Shown piece after piece: positions 53,865 to 62,570 of a stretch of 64,000 nucleotides of DNA (position 1 is its first letter; every line of letters begins with the position of its first letter). The stretch lies in assembly GCF_001598695.1 (NCBI RefSeq), contig NZ_BCZK01000003.1:62001-126000 (forward strand), read 5' to 3'. The notes under the pieces were generated by a model. That model saw only the letters and a list, made by a program, of their open reading frames with translations, was not told where the DNA came from and searched no databases. The stretch is from Klebsiella oxytoca NBRC 105695. GTDB taxonomy: Bacteria; Pseudomonadota; Gammaproteobacteria; Enterobacterales; Enterobacteriaceae. The translations under genes and the position numbers were made by a program.

Positions 53865-54806
53865 ATGTCTACTATCAACGATGTATCACGATTAGCTGGG
53901 GTATCTAAAGCCACAGTCTCTCGGGTGTTGAGCGGTTCGCGCGGCGTAAAGGAAGCCAGCCGGCAGGCGGTATTACAGGCGGCGGAAGAACTCAACTACC
54001 GGCCGAACATGATAGCGCAATCTTTGCTGAGTCAGACCACCGGCTGCATCGGCGTGATCTGCGCCCAGGACAACATCAATCAAACCACCAGCTATCTCTA
54101 TGCGCTGGAAAAGCAGCTCAGCCAGCACCAGAAGCATCTGCTGCTGCGTTTTGCCAACAGCCGCGGTAGGGTGCTGCACTCTCTGGAAGAGTTAACCTGC
54201 GGTTTATGCGACAACGTGCTGATTATCGGCGCCCGGTTTCCGCTCAATATCGACCGTCCTGACGTGGTGCTGATCGACTGTCTGGAAAGCGAAGGGGCGA
54301 ACAGTATTCATTTTGACCACGCATTCGCGGCGGAAACGGCCTGTAACTATCTGATAAGCCAGGGGCGCAGGCAGATTGCGCTTATCCACCCGCAGGGCAG
54401 CGGCTTTGCAGACCAGGTCCTGCTGGGCTATAAGCACGCGCTGGAAAAGAATTTTCTGCCGTTTAATCGCAACCTGGTTTTTCTCGACAGTCCTTCGCCA
54501 TCCGTAGCGGTGCAGGAGCTGGTGAATAACGCAACAACCTTGAACTTCAATGCGTTATTGGTTGCCAACGAGCAGCAGGCGCAGCTGGTGGTGCCGCAGC
54601 TCCAGGCATTTAACCGCGCGGTGCCGGAAAAAGTCATGGTATTCAGCCTGGCGGGCTCGTTACAACTGCCCGGTATTCCGACCATCCCGGCGATTGAATA
54701 TTCCATGGACGCGATGGCCAGCCGGATAGTCAACTGGCTGACCGAGAAGACGCAAATGCTCGGCAGTAGCCCGCTGCGCGGGGATTTGATCATCCCGAAC
54801 CGCTGA
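53865..54806 (+). CDS. LacI-family repressor of the PTS/porin operon
   Basis: LacI/GalR regulator of 313 residues. N-terminal HTH TINDVSRLAGVSKATVSRVLSGSRGVKEASRQAV with hinge helix LNYRPNMIAQSL; C-terminal sugar-binding periplasmic-like core. Start follows AGGGGA. Divergent from EIIB across a 294-bp region holding two operators, otherwise without visible gene. Effector is likely the phosphorylated sugar brought in by the PTS. Confidence 0.9.
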   Translation: MSTINDVSRLAGVSKATVSRVLSGSRGVKEASRQAVLQAAEELNYRPNMIAQSLLSQTTGCIGVICAQDNINQTTSYLYALEKQLSQHQKHLLLRFANSRGRVLHSLEELTCGLCDNVLIIGARFPLNIDRPDVVLIDCLESEGANSIHFDHAFAAETACNYLISQGRRQIALIHPQGSGFADQVLLGYKHALEKNFLPFNRNLVFLDSPSPSVAVQELVNNATTLNFNALLVANEQQAQLVVPQLQAFNRAVPEKVMVFSLAGSLQLPGIPTIPAIEYSMDAMASRIVNWLTEKTQMLGSSPLRGDLIIPNR

Positions 54807-54829
54807 TGGCGTCCAACCCGCCGCCGGAA

Positions 54830-55126
54830 TCAGGGCGTTGGGCACTGAATGCCGCTAATGGCCTTCTGATAAGCGGCGCTGTTGTTTTTATCCAGCGCCC
54901 GCGTCGCGCTTTGTATGGCGGTCTTATTTTCCGCTGATTCCAGCACGCGGTTAGCAAACTGCGTATCATCCAGCGCGCTGCTGGCAGGGCAGTTTTTCCT
55001 CACATCCTTCACGATCTGCTGCTTCTGCTGTTCAAACTTCAGGCCGGAGAGCGGCGCGGCTGCGGCCAGATGGGGTAGCATCAGGCTGGCTGCCAGCGAA
55101 AGCGCAATACTCATTCTCTTCATCAT
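54830..55126 (-). CDS. yicS: YicS, small secreted protein
   Basis: Protein of 98 residues with a signal peptide ending at about AAAA (MMKRMSIALSLAASLMLPHLAAA). The mature part has two cysteines (KNCPAS and GIQCPTP) that probably form a disulfide. Aligns with E. coli YicS over DVRKNC...ALDKNN...IQCP. Function unknown. Convergent with the LacI gene. Confidence 0.82.
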   Translation of the reverse strand: MMKRMSIALSLAASLMLPHLAAAAPLSGLKFEQQKQQIVKDVRKNCPASSALDDTQFANRVLESAENKTAIQSATRALDKNNSAAYQKAISGIQCPTP

Positions 55127-55336
55127 GGATATCCTTATTTTTATTAAAGGGTTTTTCTAACTATAGACACATTCCCGAAATAACCATTTTGCGTGCCGGT
55201 TTCCGCAAAAATGCATCCGTTTCAGCCGCTGAAATTTATCTTCCGTACCGGCAAGCAAAGCCGTTGATGCGCAGATGCCCCCCTTTCTTTTGATGGATAT
55301 ATTTCTGCCATTGCGTTTCAGGGATGGCGGAGCATG

Positions 55337-56299
55337 ATGAAAAAAGGAACCTCCTCGACGCCGCACGACGCGGTTTTTAAGCAGTTTTTATCGCATCCCG
55401 AGTGCGCCAGGGATTTTATCGACATTCATCTTCCCGCGTCGCTGCGCCAGCTATGCGATCTGCAAACGCTCAGGCTGGAGTCAGGCAGCTTTATTGAAGC
55501 GAATTTACGCGCCAGCTACTCCGACGTGCTGTGGTCGCTAAAAACCAGCGACGGTGATGGCTATATCTACGTGGTGATTGAACACCAGAGCACGCCGGAT
55601 GCGCATATGGCATTCAGGCTGATGCGCTACGCGCTGGCGGCGATGCAGCGTCATCTGGATGCCGGGCATAAAACGCTGCCGCTGGTGGTGCCGATGCTGT
55701 TTTATCACGGCGCGAAAAGCCCTTATCCCTTCTCGCTTTGCTGGCTGGATGAGTTTACCGATACGCAGACAGCGCGACGACTTTATGCCGCCGCTTTCCC
55801 ACTGGTGGATATTACGGTGGTGCCGGATGACGACATTATGCAGCACCGGCGTGTAGCGTTGCTGGAGCTGATTCAAAAGCATATTCGCCAGCGCGATTTA
55901 CTTGGCCTGGTGGAGCGATTAGCAGAGCTGTTGGTTAAAGGTTGCGCTAATGACAGCCAGTTGAAAGCGCTGTTTAATTACATGCTGCAGTGTGGTGATG
56001 CGCCTCATTTTGGTGAATTTCTTCACGAGGTCGAGCGGCGCGTTCCTCAACATAAGGAGGTACTCATGACGATTGCGGAAAGGCTACGGCAGGAAGGGAG
56101 ACAAGAAGGCAAGTTGGAGGGCAAGTTAGAGGGCAAGTTAGAAGGTAAACAAGAGGGTAGACAAGAAGAAGCGTTGCGTATTGCTCGTTCATGTCTGGAA
56201 CAGGGATTTGAGCGCGAGCTGGTGCAGGTGGTTTGTGAGCTGTCGGATGACGATCTGAAGATGCTGCAAACTCAGGTCGCAGCATCTCCGGCCAGATAA
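55337..56299 (+). CDS. rpn: Rpn-family PD-(D/E)XK nuclease (recombination-promoting nuclease, transposase_31)
   Basis: Long form of an Rpn nuclease, 320 residues. The N-terminus [17 protein letters not shown] is a family hallmark. Nuclease residues D63 (SYSDVLW) and the E82/Q84 pair (VVIEHQS) are in the places described for E. coli RpnA. The C-terminus is a helical region with six GKLE/GRQE repeats. Two adjacent ATGs exist; the second has GGAG 4 bp upstream and gives the D63 numbering. Family members are DNA endonucleases with anti-phage or recombination effects. It lies where nlpA is found in E. coli. An internal gene starts at 56066. Confidence 0.88.
   Translation: MKKGTSSTPHDAVFKQFLSHPECARDFIDIHLPASLRQLCDLQTLRLESGSFIEANLRASYSDVLWSLKTSDGDGYIYVVIEHQSTPDAHMAFRLMRYALAAMQRHLDAGHKTLPLVVPMLFYHGAKSPYPFSLCWLDEFTDTQTARRLYAAAFPLVDITVVPDDDIMQHRRVALLELIQKHIRQRDLLGLVERLAELLVKGCANDSQLKALFNYMLQCGDAPHFGEFLHEVERRVPQHKEVLMTIAERLRQEGRQEGKLEGKLEGKLEGKQEGRQEEALRIARSCLEQGFERELVQVVCELSDDDLKMLQTQVAASPAR
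56066..56299 (+). CDS. RpnS-type intragenic small protein, probable antitoxin of the Rpn nuclease
   Basis: In-frame internal ORF of 77 residues that equals the C-terminus of the Rpn protein. Its ATG ([10 protein letters not shown]) is 4 bp after TAAGGAGGT (56053-56061), a nearly full-length anti-SD complement and much stronger than the site of the long gene. The product would contain the repeat block and the terminal helix but no nuclease residues. In E. coli such RpnS proteins bind and silence RpnL. Expression here is inferred from sequence. Confidence 0.72.
   Translation: MTIAERLRQEGRQEGKLEGKLEGKLEGKQEGRQEEALRIARSCLEQGFERELVQVVCELSDDDLKMLQTQVAASPAR
56096..56167 (+). repeat. 12-bp tandem repeat in the Rpn gene
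   Basis: Six 12-bp units, variants of GGCAAGTTAGAG, encode [24 protein letters not shown]. Three central units are nearly identical, favouring slippage. Each unit is a multiple of three, so gain or loss keeps the frame in both the long and the internal protein. Confidence 0.92.
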
Positions 56300-56302
56300 T
56301 TG

Positions 56303-57205
56303 TCAGCCTGTTTTCACCCGCCGCCGCGAATCCATGGCGATCAGCACCACCGACGAGAGAATCAGCAGCGTGCCCAGCCAGTCCGGCAGGCTAAAGGTAA
56401 TGCCGAGCAGCAGCAGCGAGAGCAGGGCGCTACTCAGCGGCTCCGCGCAGCTGAGGATCCCCGCCTTCGCGCCGCCAATCTTCTGCGCGCCGTTCAGGTA
56501 GAGGCTGAACGTCAGCGAGGTGCCGATAACCACCAGGTAGAAAAAGGCCAGCAGCAGGCCGCCGGTCACCACAAAATGGTTGCCCTGTCCGGCGTAGAAT
56601 GGCAGCAGCATGGCGCCGCCGAGCAGCATGCTCCAGCCGACAATCGGCAGGGTGCCGTAGCGGGCAATCAGCGTCGATGGATATGTCGTGTAGAACGCGG
56701 CGGCAAATGCCGAAGCAATCCCCCAGAACAGCGCTGCGGGAGAAATCGACAGCGTTGTCGGATTGCCGTGGGTCACCAGCAGAAATGTGCCCGCCAGCGA
56801 GGTACCGATGGCCGCCAGCACCAGCGGACTGGGGCGCGTTTTGCGGGCGATGGCAAACCACGCAACGATAATCGTCGGTGACAGGAACTGCAGCACCGTC
56901 GCGGTGGCGGCGTTTGATTTCTCGATGGTCATCAGAAAGGTGTACTGCACGGTGAGCGCCCCGAACAGCGAAAAAATCAGCAAACTGATAGCGTCCTGGC
57001 GATTTTGCAGGACGCGGAAAATTTTATCGCCGTGAACGAACGAGAGCATCAGAAGAATCAGACCGGCGAACAGCAGGCGCGTCATGGTCAGAAACGGCGA
57101 TGACATCTGACTTTGCTGCATAATATATTGCGCGCAGACGCCGGAACTGCCCCACAGCACGGCGGCGATCAGTACGTTCAGCATCCCTTTTTTGCTGGAG
57201 CCCAT
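56303..57205 (-). CDS. yicL: YicL, EamA/DMT-family transporter
   Basis: DMT transporter of 300 residues, ten membrane segments in two EamA repeats. [22 protein letters not shown] and [16 protein letters not shown] are conserved with E. coli YicL. Substrate unknown. Its stop is 3 bp from the convergent rpn stop. The 258 bp upstream, before murP, contain a REP-like fragment and no gene. Confidence 0.9.
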   Translation of the reverse strand: MGSSKKGMLNVLIAAVLWGSSGVCAQYIMQQSQMSSPFLTMTRLLFAGLILLMLSFVHGDKIFRVLQNRQDAISLLIFSLFGALTVQYTFLMTIEKSNAATATVLQFLSPTIIVAWFAIARKTRPSPLVLAAIGTSLAGTFLLVTHGNPTTLSISPAALFWGIASAFAAAFYTTYPSTLIARYGTLPIVGWSMLLGGAMLLPFYAGQGNHFVVTGGLLLAFFYLVVIGTSLTFSLYLNGAQKIGGAKAGILSCAEPLSSALLSLLLLGITFSLPDWLGTLLILSSVVLIAMDSRRRVKTG

Positions 57206-57463
57206 CTTTCCCTCAGGTGAAAATAGTGCGAAAGCAGTATCATAGCATGAGCACGCGCGGGAAGCGGGGCAGGAAATGGTAGCCGGATCCTTTATCAGAT
57301 GGCCAGCAAAGCGTACCCCGGCCGACGTCGCCCGGCGGCTGGCGCCTGACCGGGCCGACAGAAACGCGACGCCACGTGCAAAAAATATTCAACATGGGGC
57401 GTCAGTGCCTCCCGCCACGCGGCGGATAAACTCACGTTCACCGCCGTGCGCCAGACGCGCCTC

Positions 57464-58897
57464 TTAGCTTAAATCAACGTTTTTACTGCCGAACAGCCAG
57501 GTGAGGGCAAATCCGCAGAGATAAGAGACCGCCAGCCCGGCGGCATACACCGCCATTCCGGCGTAGATCCCGCTGCCGGAGGTCATCAGCGGCAGCGCCA
57601 CCAGCCCCGACGGGCCAAACACCGTATTCAGGCCAACCGGCAGCCCCATCCAGGCGATGAGACCGAGAAAGAAACCGCCGCAGGCGCCGCCGAGACAGGC
57701 GGTGATAAACGGCTTCATACGCGGCAGCGTGACGCCGTAAATCAGCGGTTCGCCGATACCGAGGAAGCCGGGGATAATTGCCCCTTTAATCTGCGTGCGC
57801 AGCAGAGAACCGTGCTTCGCCCGCCAGAAAAGCGCCAGCGCCGCGCCAACCTGTCCGGCCCCGGCCATGGCCAGTATCGGAAACAGCGAGTTAAACCCCT
57901 GCGCATCCACCAGCGCGAAATAGACCGGCACGAAGCCCTGATGGACGCCGAACATCACCGCCAGCAGGAACAGGCCGGCCAACACCGCAGATCCGAACGG
58001 GTTACCGTTAAGGTGCAAAAACAGCCATGACATCCCGGTAAACAGCCAGCCGCCGATCGGCATAATAACGGTAAACGTTATCGCGCCCATGATCAGCAGC
58101 GTCACCGCCGAGGTGAGGATCATATCGAGGTTGGCAGGCATGATGCGTCGCACCTGCTTCTCCACCCACGCGCCGATAATCGAGGCGATCAGTACGCCGA
58201 TAATATTGCCGCGCGGGTCAATACCGTGGCCGAGGAAGGTCGAAATTCCGGAATAGAAGCCGCTGGTGGCTTCCGGATTATAGCCGAGGACAAACAGCGC
58301 AGCGATGATCGCTCCGTTGACTCCGGAGCCGCCGAAGGCTTTCTGGGCGTTATAGCCGATCAGGATGCTCAGAAAGGTAAACATCCCCTTGCTGAACACC
58401 TTCATGTAGCCGATCAGCGCCAGCAGCGTCGCATTCGGATGCGCGTTTTCAAGGACGAATATCTGCTCCGCCAAAGTGGCGAACCCCAGCAGCAGGCCGA
58501 CGGCGATAAAACCGGGAATGAGCGGGGTGAAAATAGTAGCGAATTTCGCGAGGAATTTTTGAATGCCGCTGGTTTGCTTGCTCTTCAGCGCCTGTTTCTT
58601 TTCGGCGGCGACGTCGGCCAGCGATGGCGCCTCCGCCGGCGCGTCTTCCAGTAACGCGTTCATCATTTCCGCCGCGCTTTGCGCCTTGCCGGGCCCAAGG
58701 ACGACCTGGAACTGTGCATCGCTAACGATCACTCCCATCACGCCGTCAATCTGACGGATGGCGGCGCTGTCGGCCCGTGATTCATCGCGTAGGGTCAGGC
58801 GCAGCCGGGTCATACAGTTGCCCGCCTGCGCGACGTTCCCGGCTCCGCCCACGTGCTGCAGGATCCGCGCTATCATCTCTTTATTTATTTTCGCCAT
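57464..58897 (-). CDS. murP: PTS N-acetylmuramic acid transporter EIIBC (MurP)
   Basis: PTS permease of 477 residues: EIIB N-terminal with the phosphorylated cysteine in [15 protein letters not shown] from about residue 110 ([21 protein letters not shown]) with the [18 protein letters not shown] motif. No EIIA, so Crr is the usual partner. Imports MurNAc as MurNAc 6-phosphate. Follows murQ by 24 bp. Confidence 0.9.
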   Translation of the reverse strand: MAKINKEMIARILQHVGGAGNVAQAGNCMTRLRLTLRDESRADSAAIRQIDGVMGVIVSDAQFQVVLGPGKAQSAAEMMNALLEDAPAEAPSLADVAAEKKQALKSKQTSGIQKFLAKFATIFTPLIPGFIAVGLLLGFATLAEQIFVLENAHPNATLLALIGYMKVFSKGMFTFLSILIGYNAQKAFGGSGVNGAIIAALFVLGYNPEATSGFYSGISTFLGHGIDPRGNIIGVLIASIIGAWVEKQVRRIMPANLDMILTSAVTLLIMGAITFTVIMPIGGWLFTGMSWLFLHLNGNPFGSAVLAGLFLLAVMFGVHQGFVPVYFALVDAQGFNSLFPILAMAGAGQVGAALALFWRAKHGSLLRTQIKGAIIPGFLGIGEPLIYGVTLPRMKPFITACLGGACGGFFLGLIAWMGLPVGLNTVFGPSGLVALPLMTSGSGIYAGMAVYAAGLAVSYLCGFALTWLFGSKNVDLS

Positions 58898-58921
58898 TGC
58901 AGATTCCCCGTGAGTCAGCGG

Positions 58922-59824
58922 TCAGGAGTGGCTCAGCGCCTTGCGGATATAGCCGTTATTTTTTGCCAGCAGCGCCTGAGCCTCCGCGGCGCTTAAATCA
59001 GCCAGCACCATCACAATCGCCGTTTTGCAGTGGCGATCGCAGGCTTCCAGCGCGCTCTGGGCGGTTGCGCGATCGCATTCGGTCGCTTCCATGACGATGG
59101 ACACCTGGCGCTCGATAAGCTTGGCGTTGGTCGCTTCAACGTCCACCATCAGATTGCTGTAAACCTTGCCGATGCGAATCATCGCCCCGGTTGAAATCAT
59201 ATTCAGCACCAGCTTCTGCGCGGTACCCGCCTTCAGGCGCGTTGAGCCGGTCACCACTTCCGGACCCACGACCGGCGTAATGGCGACGTCCGCCAGCCGG
59301 GCCATTTCGCCGTGCGGGTTACAGCTGACGATGGCGACAAAAGCGCTCTGGCTATGGGCATACTCCATCGCGCCGATGACGTACGGCGTGCGTCCGCTGG
59401 CGGCCAGGCCGACCAGTACATCGCGGCTGCTAAAGTTCAGGTTCTGCAAATCCATCGCCCCTTGGGCTTTGTTGTCTTCGACGTTTTCCACGGCGCTCAG
59501 GATCGCTTTATGACCCCCCGCGATAATGCCCACCACCTGCTCCGGGCGGGTACCGAAGGTCGGCGGGCACTCGCTGGCATCAAGGATCCCCAGGCGACCG
59601 GAAGTACCCGCGCCAATGTAAATCAGGCGCCCTCCCGCCTGCAGCGCCGCCGCGACGTTATCCACGACCTGGGCAATTTGCGGCAGATAGGGGGTAATGG
59701 CGTGGGCCACCTTCCGATCTTCCTGGTTAATCACCGTCAGCATCTCTTCAGTGGAAAGGGTATCAATGTTGACGCTATTGGCGTTGCGGCGCTCGGTCAG
59801 CAGTTTGCTCAGGTCGATACTCAT
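58922..59824 (-). CDS. murQ: N-acetylmuramic acid 6-phosphate etherase
   Basis: SIS-domain lyase of 300 residues that removes D-lactate from MurNAc 6-phosphate to give GlcNAc 6-phosphate in cell-wall recycling. GRLIYIGAGTSGRLGILDASECPPTFG is the sugar-phosphate binding region with the catalytic glutamate; the second motif is GSTRLKAGTAQKLVLNM. The ATG giving MSIDLSKLL has AGAGG upstream; a GTG 18 bp further upstream is less likely. First gene of murQP. Confidence 0.95.
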   Translation of the reverse strand: MSIDLSKLLTERRNANSVNIDTLSTEEMLTVINQEDRKVAHAITPYLPQIAQVVDNVAAALQAGGRLIYIGAGTSGRLGILDASECPPTFGTRPEQVVGIIAGGHKAILSAVENVEDNKAQGAMDLQNLNFSSRDVLVGLAASGRTPYVIGAMEYAHSQSAFVAIVSCNPHGEMARLADVAITPVVGPEVVTGSTRLKAGTAQKLVLNMISTGAMIRIGKVYSNLMVDVEATNAKLIERQVSIVMEATECDRATAQSALEACDRHCKTAIVMVLADLSAAEAQALLAKNNGYIRKALSHS

Positions 59825-59857
59825 AGGAACCTCTTTATTCACAGTGGCGGGCAGTAT

Positions 59858-59876
59858 AAGGAATTAATTATTCCTT
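59858..59876. promoter_or_regulatory. Inverted repeat upstream of murQ
   Basis: AAGGAAT-TAATT-ATTCCTT has 7-bp perfect arms, 34 bp before murQ. A third AAGGAATAATA half-site occurs near 59906. Suits an operator for an RpiR-type (MurR-like) regulator, which is not encoded beside the operon. Confidence 0.5.
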
Positions 59877-59985
59877 TCCTGTGAAGGTTATCACGATTGG
59901 TGTTGAAGGAATAATAGGTGATTTCAGCACTGGCGGGAAAGATGGCGGTAATAAAACTGGAATTTTTTATTACCGCCGGAGAAGA

Positions 59986-61152
59986 TTATACCGTGGGCCG
60001 CGGCTTTTTCAGGCCAATCAGCAGCGCGGCCAGATAGCAAAGGCTCATCGCGAAACTCATTTTGAGCATCGTTTCGCCGCCGAGCCCGGCCAGCGGCGCG
60101 GCAATACCGCCGAACACAAACATCAGCGTGCCCATCAGGGCTGACGCGGTGCCGGATTGACGGGCATTAATGGCATTCATCGCTTCCGCACCGGCGACGG
60201 TGCTGATACCGCTCATCATAGAAACGGTAAAAAACAGGCCGACCAGCGCCAGCGTCGGCAGCGGTAGCCAGGCGAAGAGCAGGGTGATGGCGGCAAACGT
60301 TACTGCCAGCAGCTGGCCGCCGCGCAGCAGGGCTTCGGCGCTGAAGCGGCGTGCCAGGCGGGAAAAGATCAGCGCCGCGATAATCAGCCCGATGCCGTTA
60401 AGGCCGAACAGCAGGCTGAACTGCATCGCGCTCATGGCATATTCGCTCTGGATAACGAACGAAGATGAGCCGATATACGAAAATAGCCCGGCCATCATAA
60501 AGGCCTGAATCAGGCAGTAGCGCATAAAGCGGCGGTTTTTCAGTACCGGCGCCTCATCCTGCTGCTGCGTAACCGAGGCGGCGCTTTTAACCGGCAGCGT
60601 TTCGTGCAGCACCGTCAGGCTGAGCAGCAGCAAAATAATGCCGATCGCCGCCATCGCCCAGAACAGAATACGCCAGTCGAAGGCGGTGATGATCCAGCCG
60701 CCGAGTACCGGTGAAAGCACCGGCGCAATGCCGTTAACGGTCATCAGCAGGGCGAAAAACTGGGTCAGCAGAGTGCCCTGATACTTGTCGCGTGCGATGG
60801 AGCGCGACAACACCGAGCCGCCCGCGCCGGCGAAGCCCTGCAGAAAGCGCCAGGCGATCAGCATATGGATATCGTAGGTTATCGCGCACATCGCCGAGGA
60901 GAAGATAAACAGCAGCAGGGAGAGCGCCAGCGGCTTTTTACGGCCAATGCGATCGCTCAGCGGGCCGAAAAACAGCTGCCCAAGGCCGAGACCAATCAGC
61001 GCCGCCGTGAGCGACAGCTGGGTCTGCGTGCCGGTGGCGCTGAGCTGCTGGGTGATTTCCGGCAGCGCGGGCAGATAGAAGTCGGTACACAGCGGCCCAA
61101 TGGCGCTAAGCAAACCGAGAACCACGACCCAGGAGAGGGAAATTCGGGACAT
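59986..61152 (-). CDS. Bcr/CflA-family multidrug MFS exporter
   Basis: Drug:H+ antiporter of 388 residues, 12 membrane segments. MSRISLSWVVVLGLLSAIGPLCTDFYLPALP and GPLSDRIGRKKPLALS are typical of Bcr/CmlA. The ATG has AGGAG 10 bp upstream; the frame upstream of it (to 61296) runs into the outer-membrane gene and is not coding. It follows the efflux outer-membrane gene by 50 bp and may share its transcript. Confidence 0.88.
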   Translation of the reverse strand: MSRISLSWVVVLGLLSAIGPLCTDFYLPALPEITQQLSATGTQTQLSLTAALIGLGLGQLFFGPLSDRIGRKKPLALSLLLFIFSSAMCAITYDIHMLIAWRFLQGFAGAGGSVLSRSIARDKYQGTLLTQFFALLMTVNGIAPVLSPVLGGWIITAFDWRILFWAMAAIGIILLLLSLTVLHETLPVKSAASVTQQQDEAPVLKNRRFMRYCLIQAFMMAGLFSYIGSSSFVIQSEYAMSAMQFSLLFGLNGIGLIIAALIFSRLARRFSAEALLRGGQLLAVTFAAITLLFAWLPLPTLALVGLFFTVSMMSGISTVAGAEAMNAINARQSGTASALMGTLMFVFGGIAAPLAGLGGETMLKMSFAMSLCYLAALLIGLKKPRPTV

Positions 61153-61202
61153 ATCAACGGGCTCCTTGTCATCAAACCGGGCGTTGCCGCCCGGCAAAAG
61201 TG

Positions 61203-62567
61203 TTAGCTGGCGCCGCCTCCCAGCGACTGCCAGAGGGTGATGCGGTTTTCCAGATCGGTCTGCTGGAGGGAGATCAGCGTGGCCTGCGCCGACCACAGCG
61301 TTCGCTGGGCGGTCAGCACCGACAGATAATCTCCGACCCCGGCCTGATAGCTCTTCATCGCAATATTCAGCGATTTCTGCTCCGCCGCGACGTATTTATT
61401 CTGCGCGTCCAGCTGTTCGCTGAGCGTTTCCCGGCGCGCCAGCGCGTCGGCGACATCCTTAAAGGCGCTCTGAATGGTCTTCTCATAGGTGGCGATCAGA
61501 CCCTTTTTCTCCGCTTCAGCGTAGCGCAGCTGCGCCAGGTTGCTGCCGCCGGTAAACAGCGGCAGGCTGATGGACGGCGCGAATGACCACACCTGCATAC
61601 CGTGGCTGAACAGCGACGAGAGCGAGTCGCTGCCGACCCCGGCGCTGGCGGTCAACGAGATGGACGGGAAGAAGTTGGCCCGCGCCGCGCCGATATCGGC
61701 GTTAGCGCTCTTCAGATTATGCTCCGCTTCCTGGATATCCGGGCGGCGCAGCAGTACCGATGAAGAGACGCCCGCCGGCACCAGGGTGATACTACGATCG
61801 CCAAGGCTTTCAAGGGTGCCGGGCAGCAGGCTATCCGGCACGGTTTCTCCGGCCAGCAGGTTGAGCGCGTTTTTATCCTGCGCCACCAGCGTGCGGTAGC
61901 TGGCGACGCTGGCGCGCGCCTGCTGATAAACGCTTTCCGCATCGCTCAGGTCGCCAGCTGAGGCGGTGCCGACTTCCATCTGGCGGGTGACGATGTTGCG
62001 CGAGTTCTCCGCGCTGGCCATGGTTTCCTGCGCCAGCGCCAGATTGCTGTTGTCCGCGGCGAGGGTTATCCACGCGGTGGTCAGATCGGCAATCATCGTC
62101 AGACGCGTATTCTGAGCGGTGAATTCGCTGGCAAGCCAGGTTTCCCGCGCCGCGCGCGTCAGGCTTTGGTTCTTACCAAACAGATCCAGCTCGAAGCTGG
62201 AAACCGCGCCGTCGGCTTCCGCTGACGAGGTGAGACCGCTGGCCACCGTTTTACTGCGGGTATGGCTCAGCTCGGCGTCGAGGGTCGGAAACAGCGAGGC
62301 GCGGGTTTCACCAAACTGGGCGCGCGCGGCTTCGATGTCGGCCAGCGCTTTCTGCACGTCGCGGTTGCTGGTTAACGCGATGTTCACCACTTTTTTGAGG
62401 CGGGCGTCATTCACTACCTGCTGCCAGTCGCTGACCACCGCGGTTGCCTCGCCGTGGCTGCCCGGCAGGGTCGCTGGCACAGGCGCGGCCGGGCGCTCAT
62501 AGTTCGGATCGAGAGAGACGCAGCCCGCCGTCAGGAGCGCAACAAAGACTAAGGTAAAACGAAACAT
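61203..62567 (-). CDS. RND efflux outer-membrane lipoprotein (OprM/CusC type)
   Basis: TolC-like outer-membrane factor of 454 residues with lipoprotein signal (lipobox LTAGC at residues 12-16). Two OEP repeats: RDVQKALADIEAARAQFGETRASLFPTLD and RRPDIQEAEHNLKSANADIGAARANFFPSISLTAS. Forms the exit duct for the pump encoded directly upstream, 3 bp away. Confidence 0.9.
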   Translation of the reverse strand: MFRFTLVFVALLTAGCVSLDPNYERPAAPVPATLPGSHGEATAVVSDWQQVVNDARLKKVVNIALTSNRDVQKALADIEAARAQFGETRASLFPTLDAELSHTRSKTVASGLTSSAEADGAVSSFELDLFGKNQSLTRAARETWLASEFTAQNTRLTMIADLTTAWITLAADNSNLALAQETMASAENSRNIVTRQMEVGTASAGDLSDAESVYQQARASVASYRTLVAQDKNALNLLAGETVPDSLLPGTLESLGDRSITLVPAGVSSSVLLRRPDIQEAEHNLKSANADIGAARANFFPSISLTASAGVGSDSLSSLFSHGMQVWSFAPSISLPLFTGGSNLAQLRYAEAEKKGLIATYEKTIQSAFKDVADALARRETLSEQLDAQNKYVAAEQKSLNIAMKSYQAGVGDYLSVLTAQRTLWSAQATLISLQQTDLENRITLWQSLGGGAS

Positions 62568-62570
62568 AAC

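Noticed and set aside
59881-60144. Small plus-strand frame as a MurR-like regulator
   Set aside because: 87 residues, no helix-turn-helix or SIS motif, and overlaps the exporter gene.
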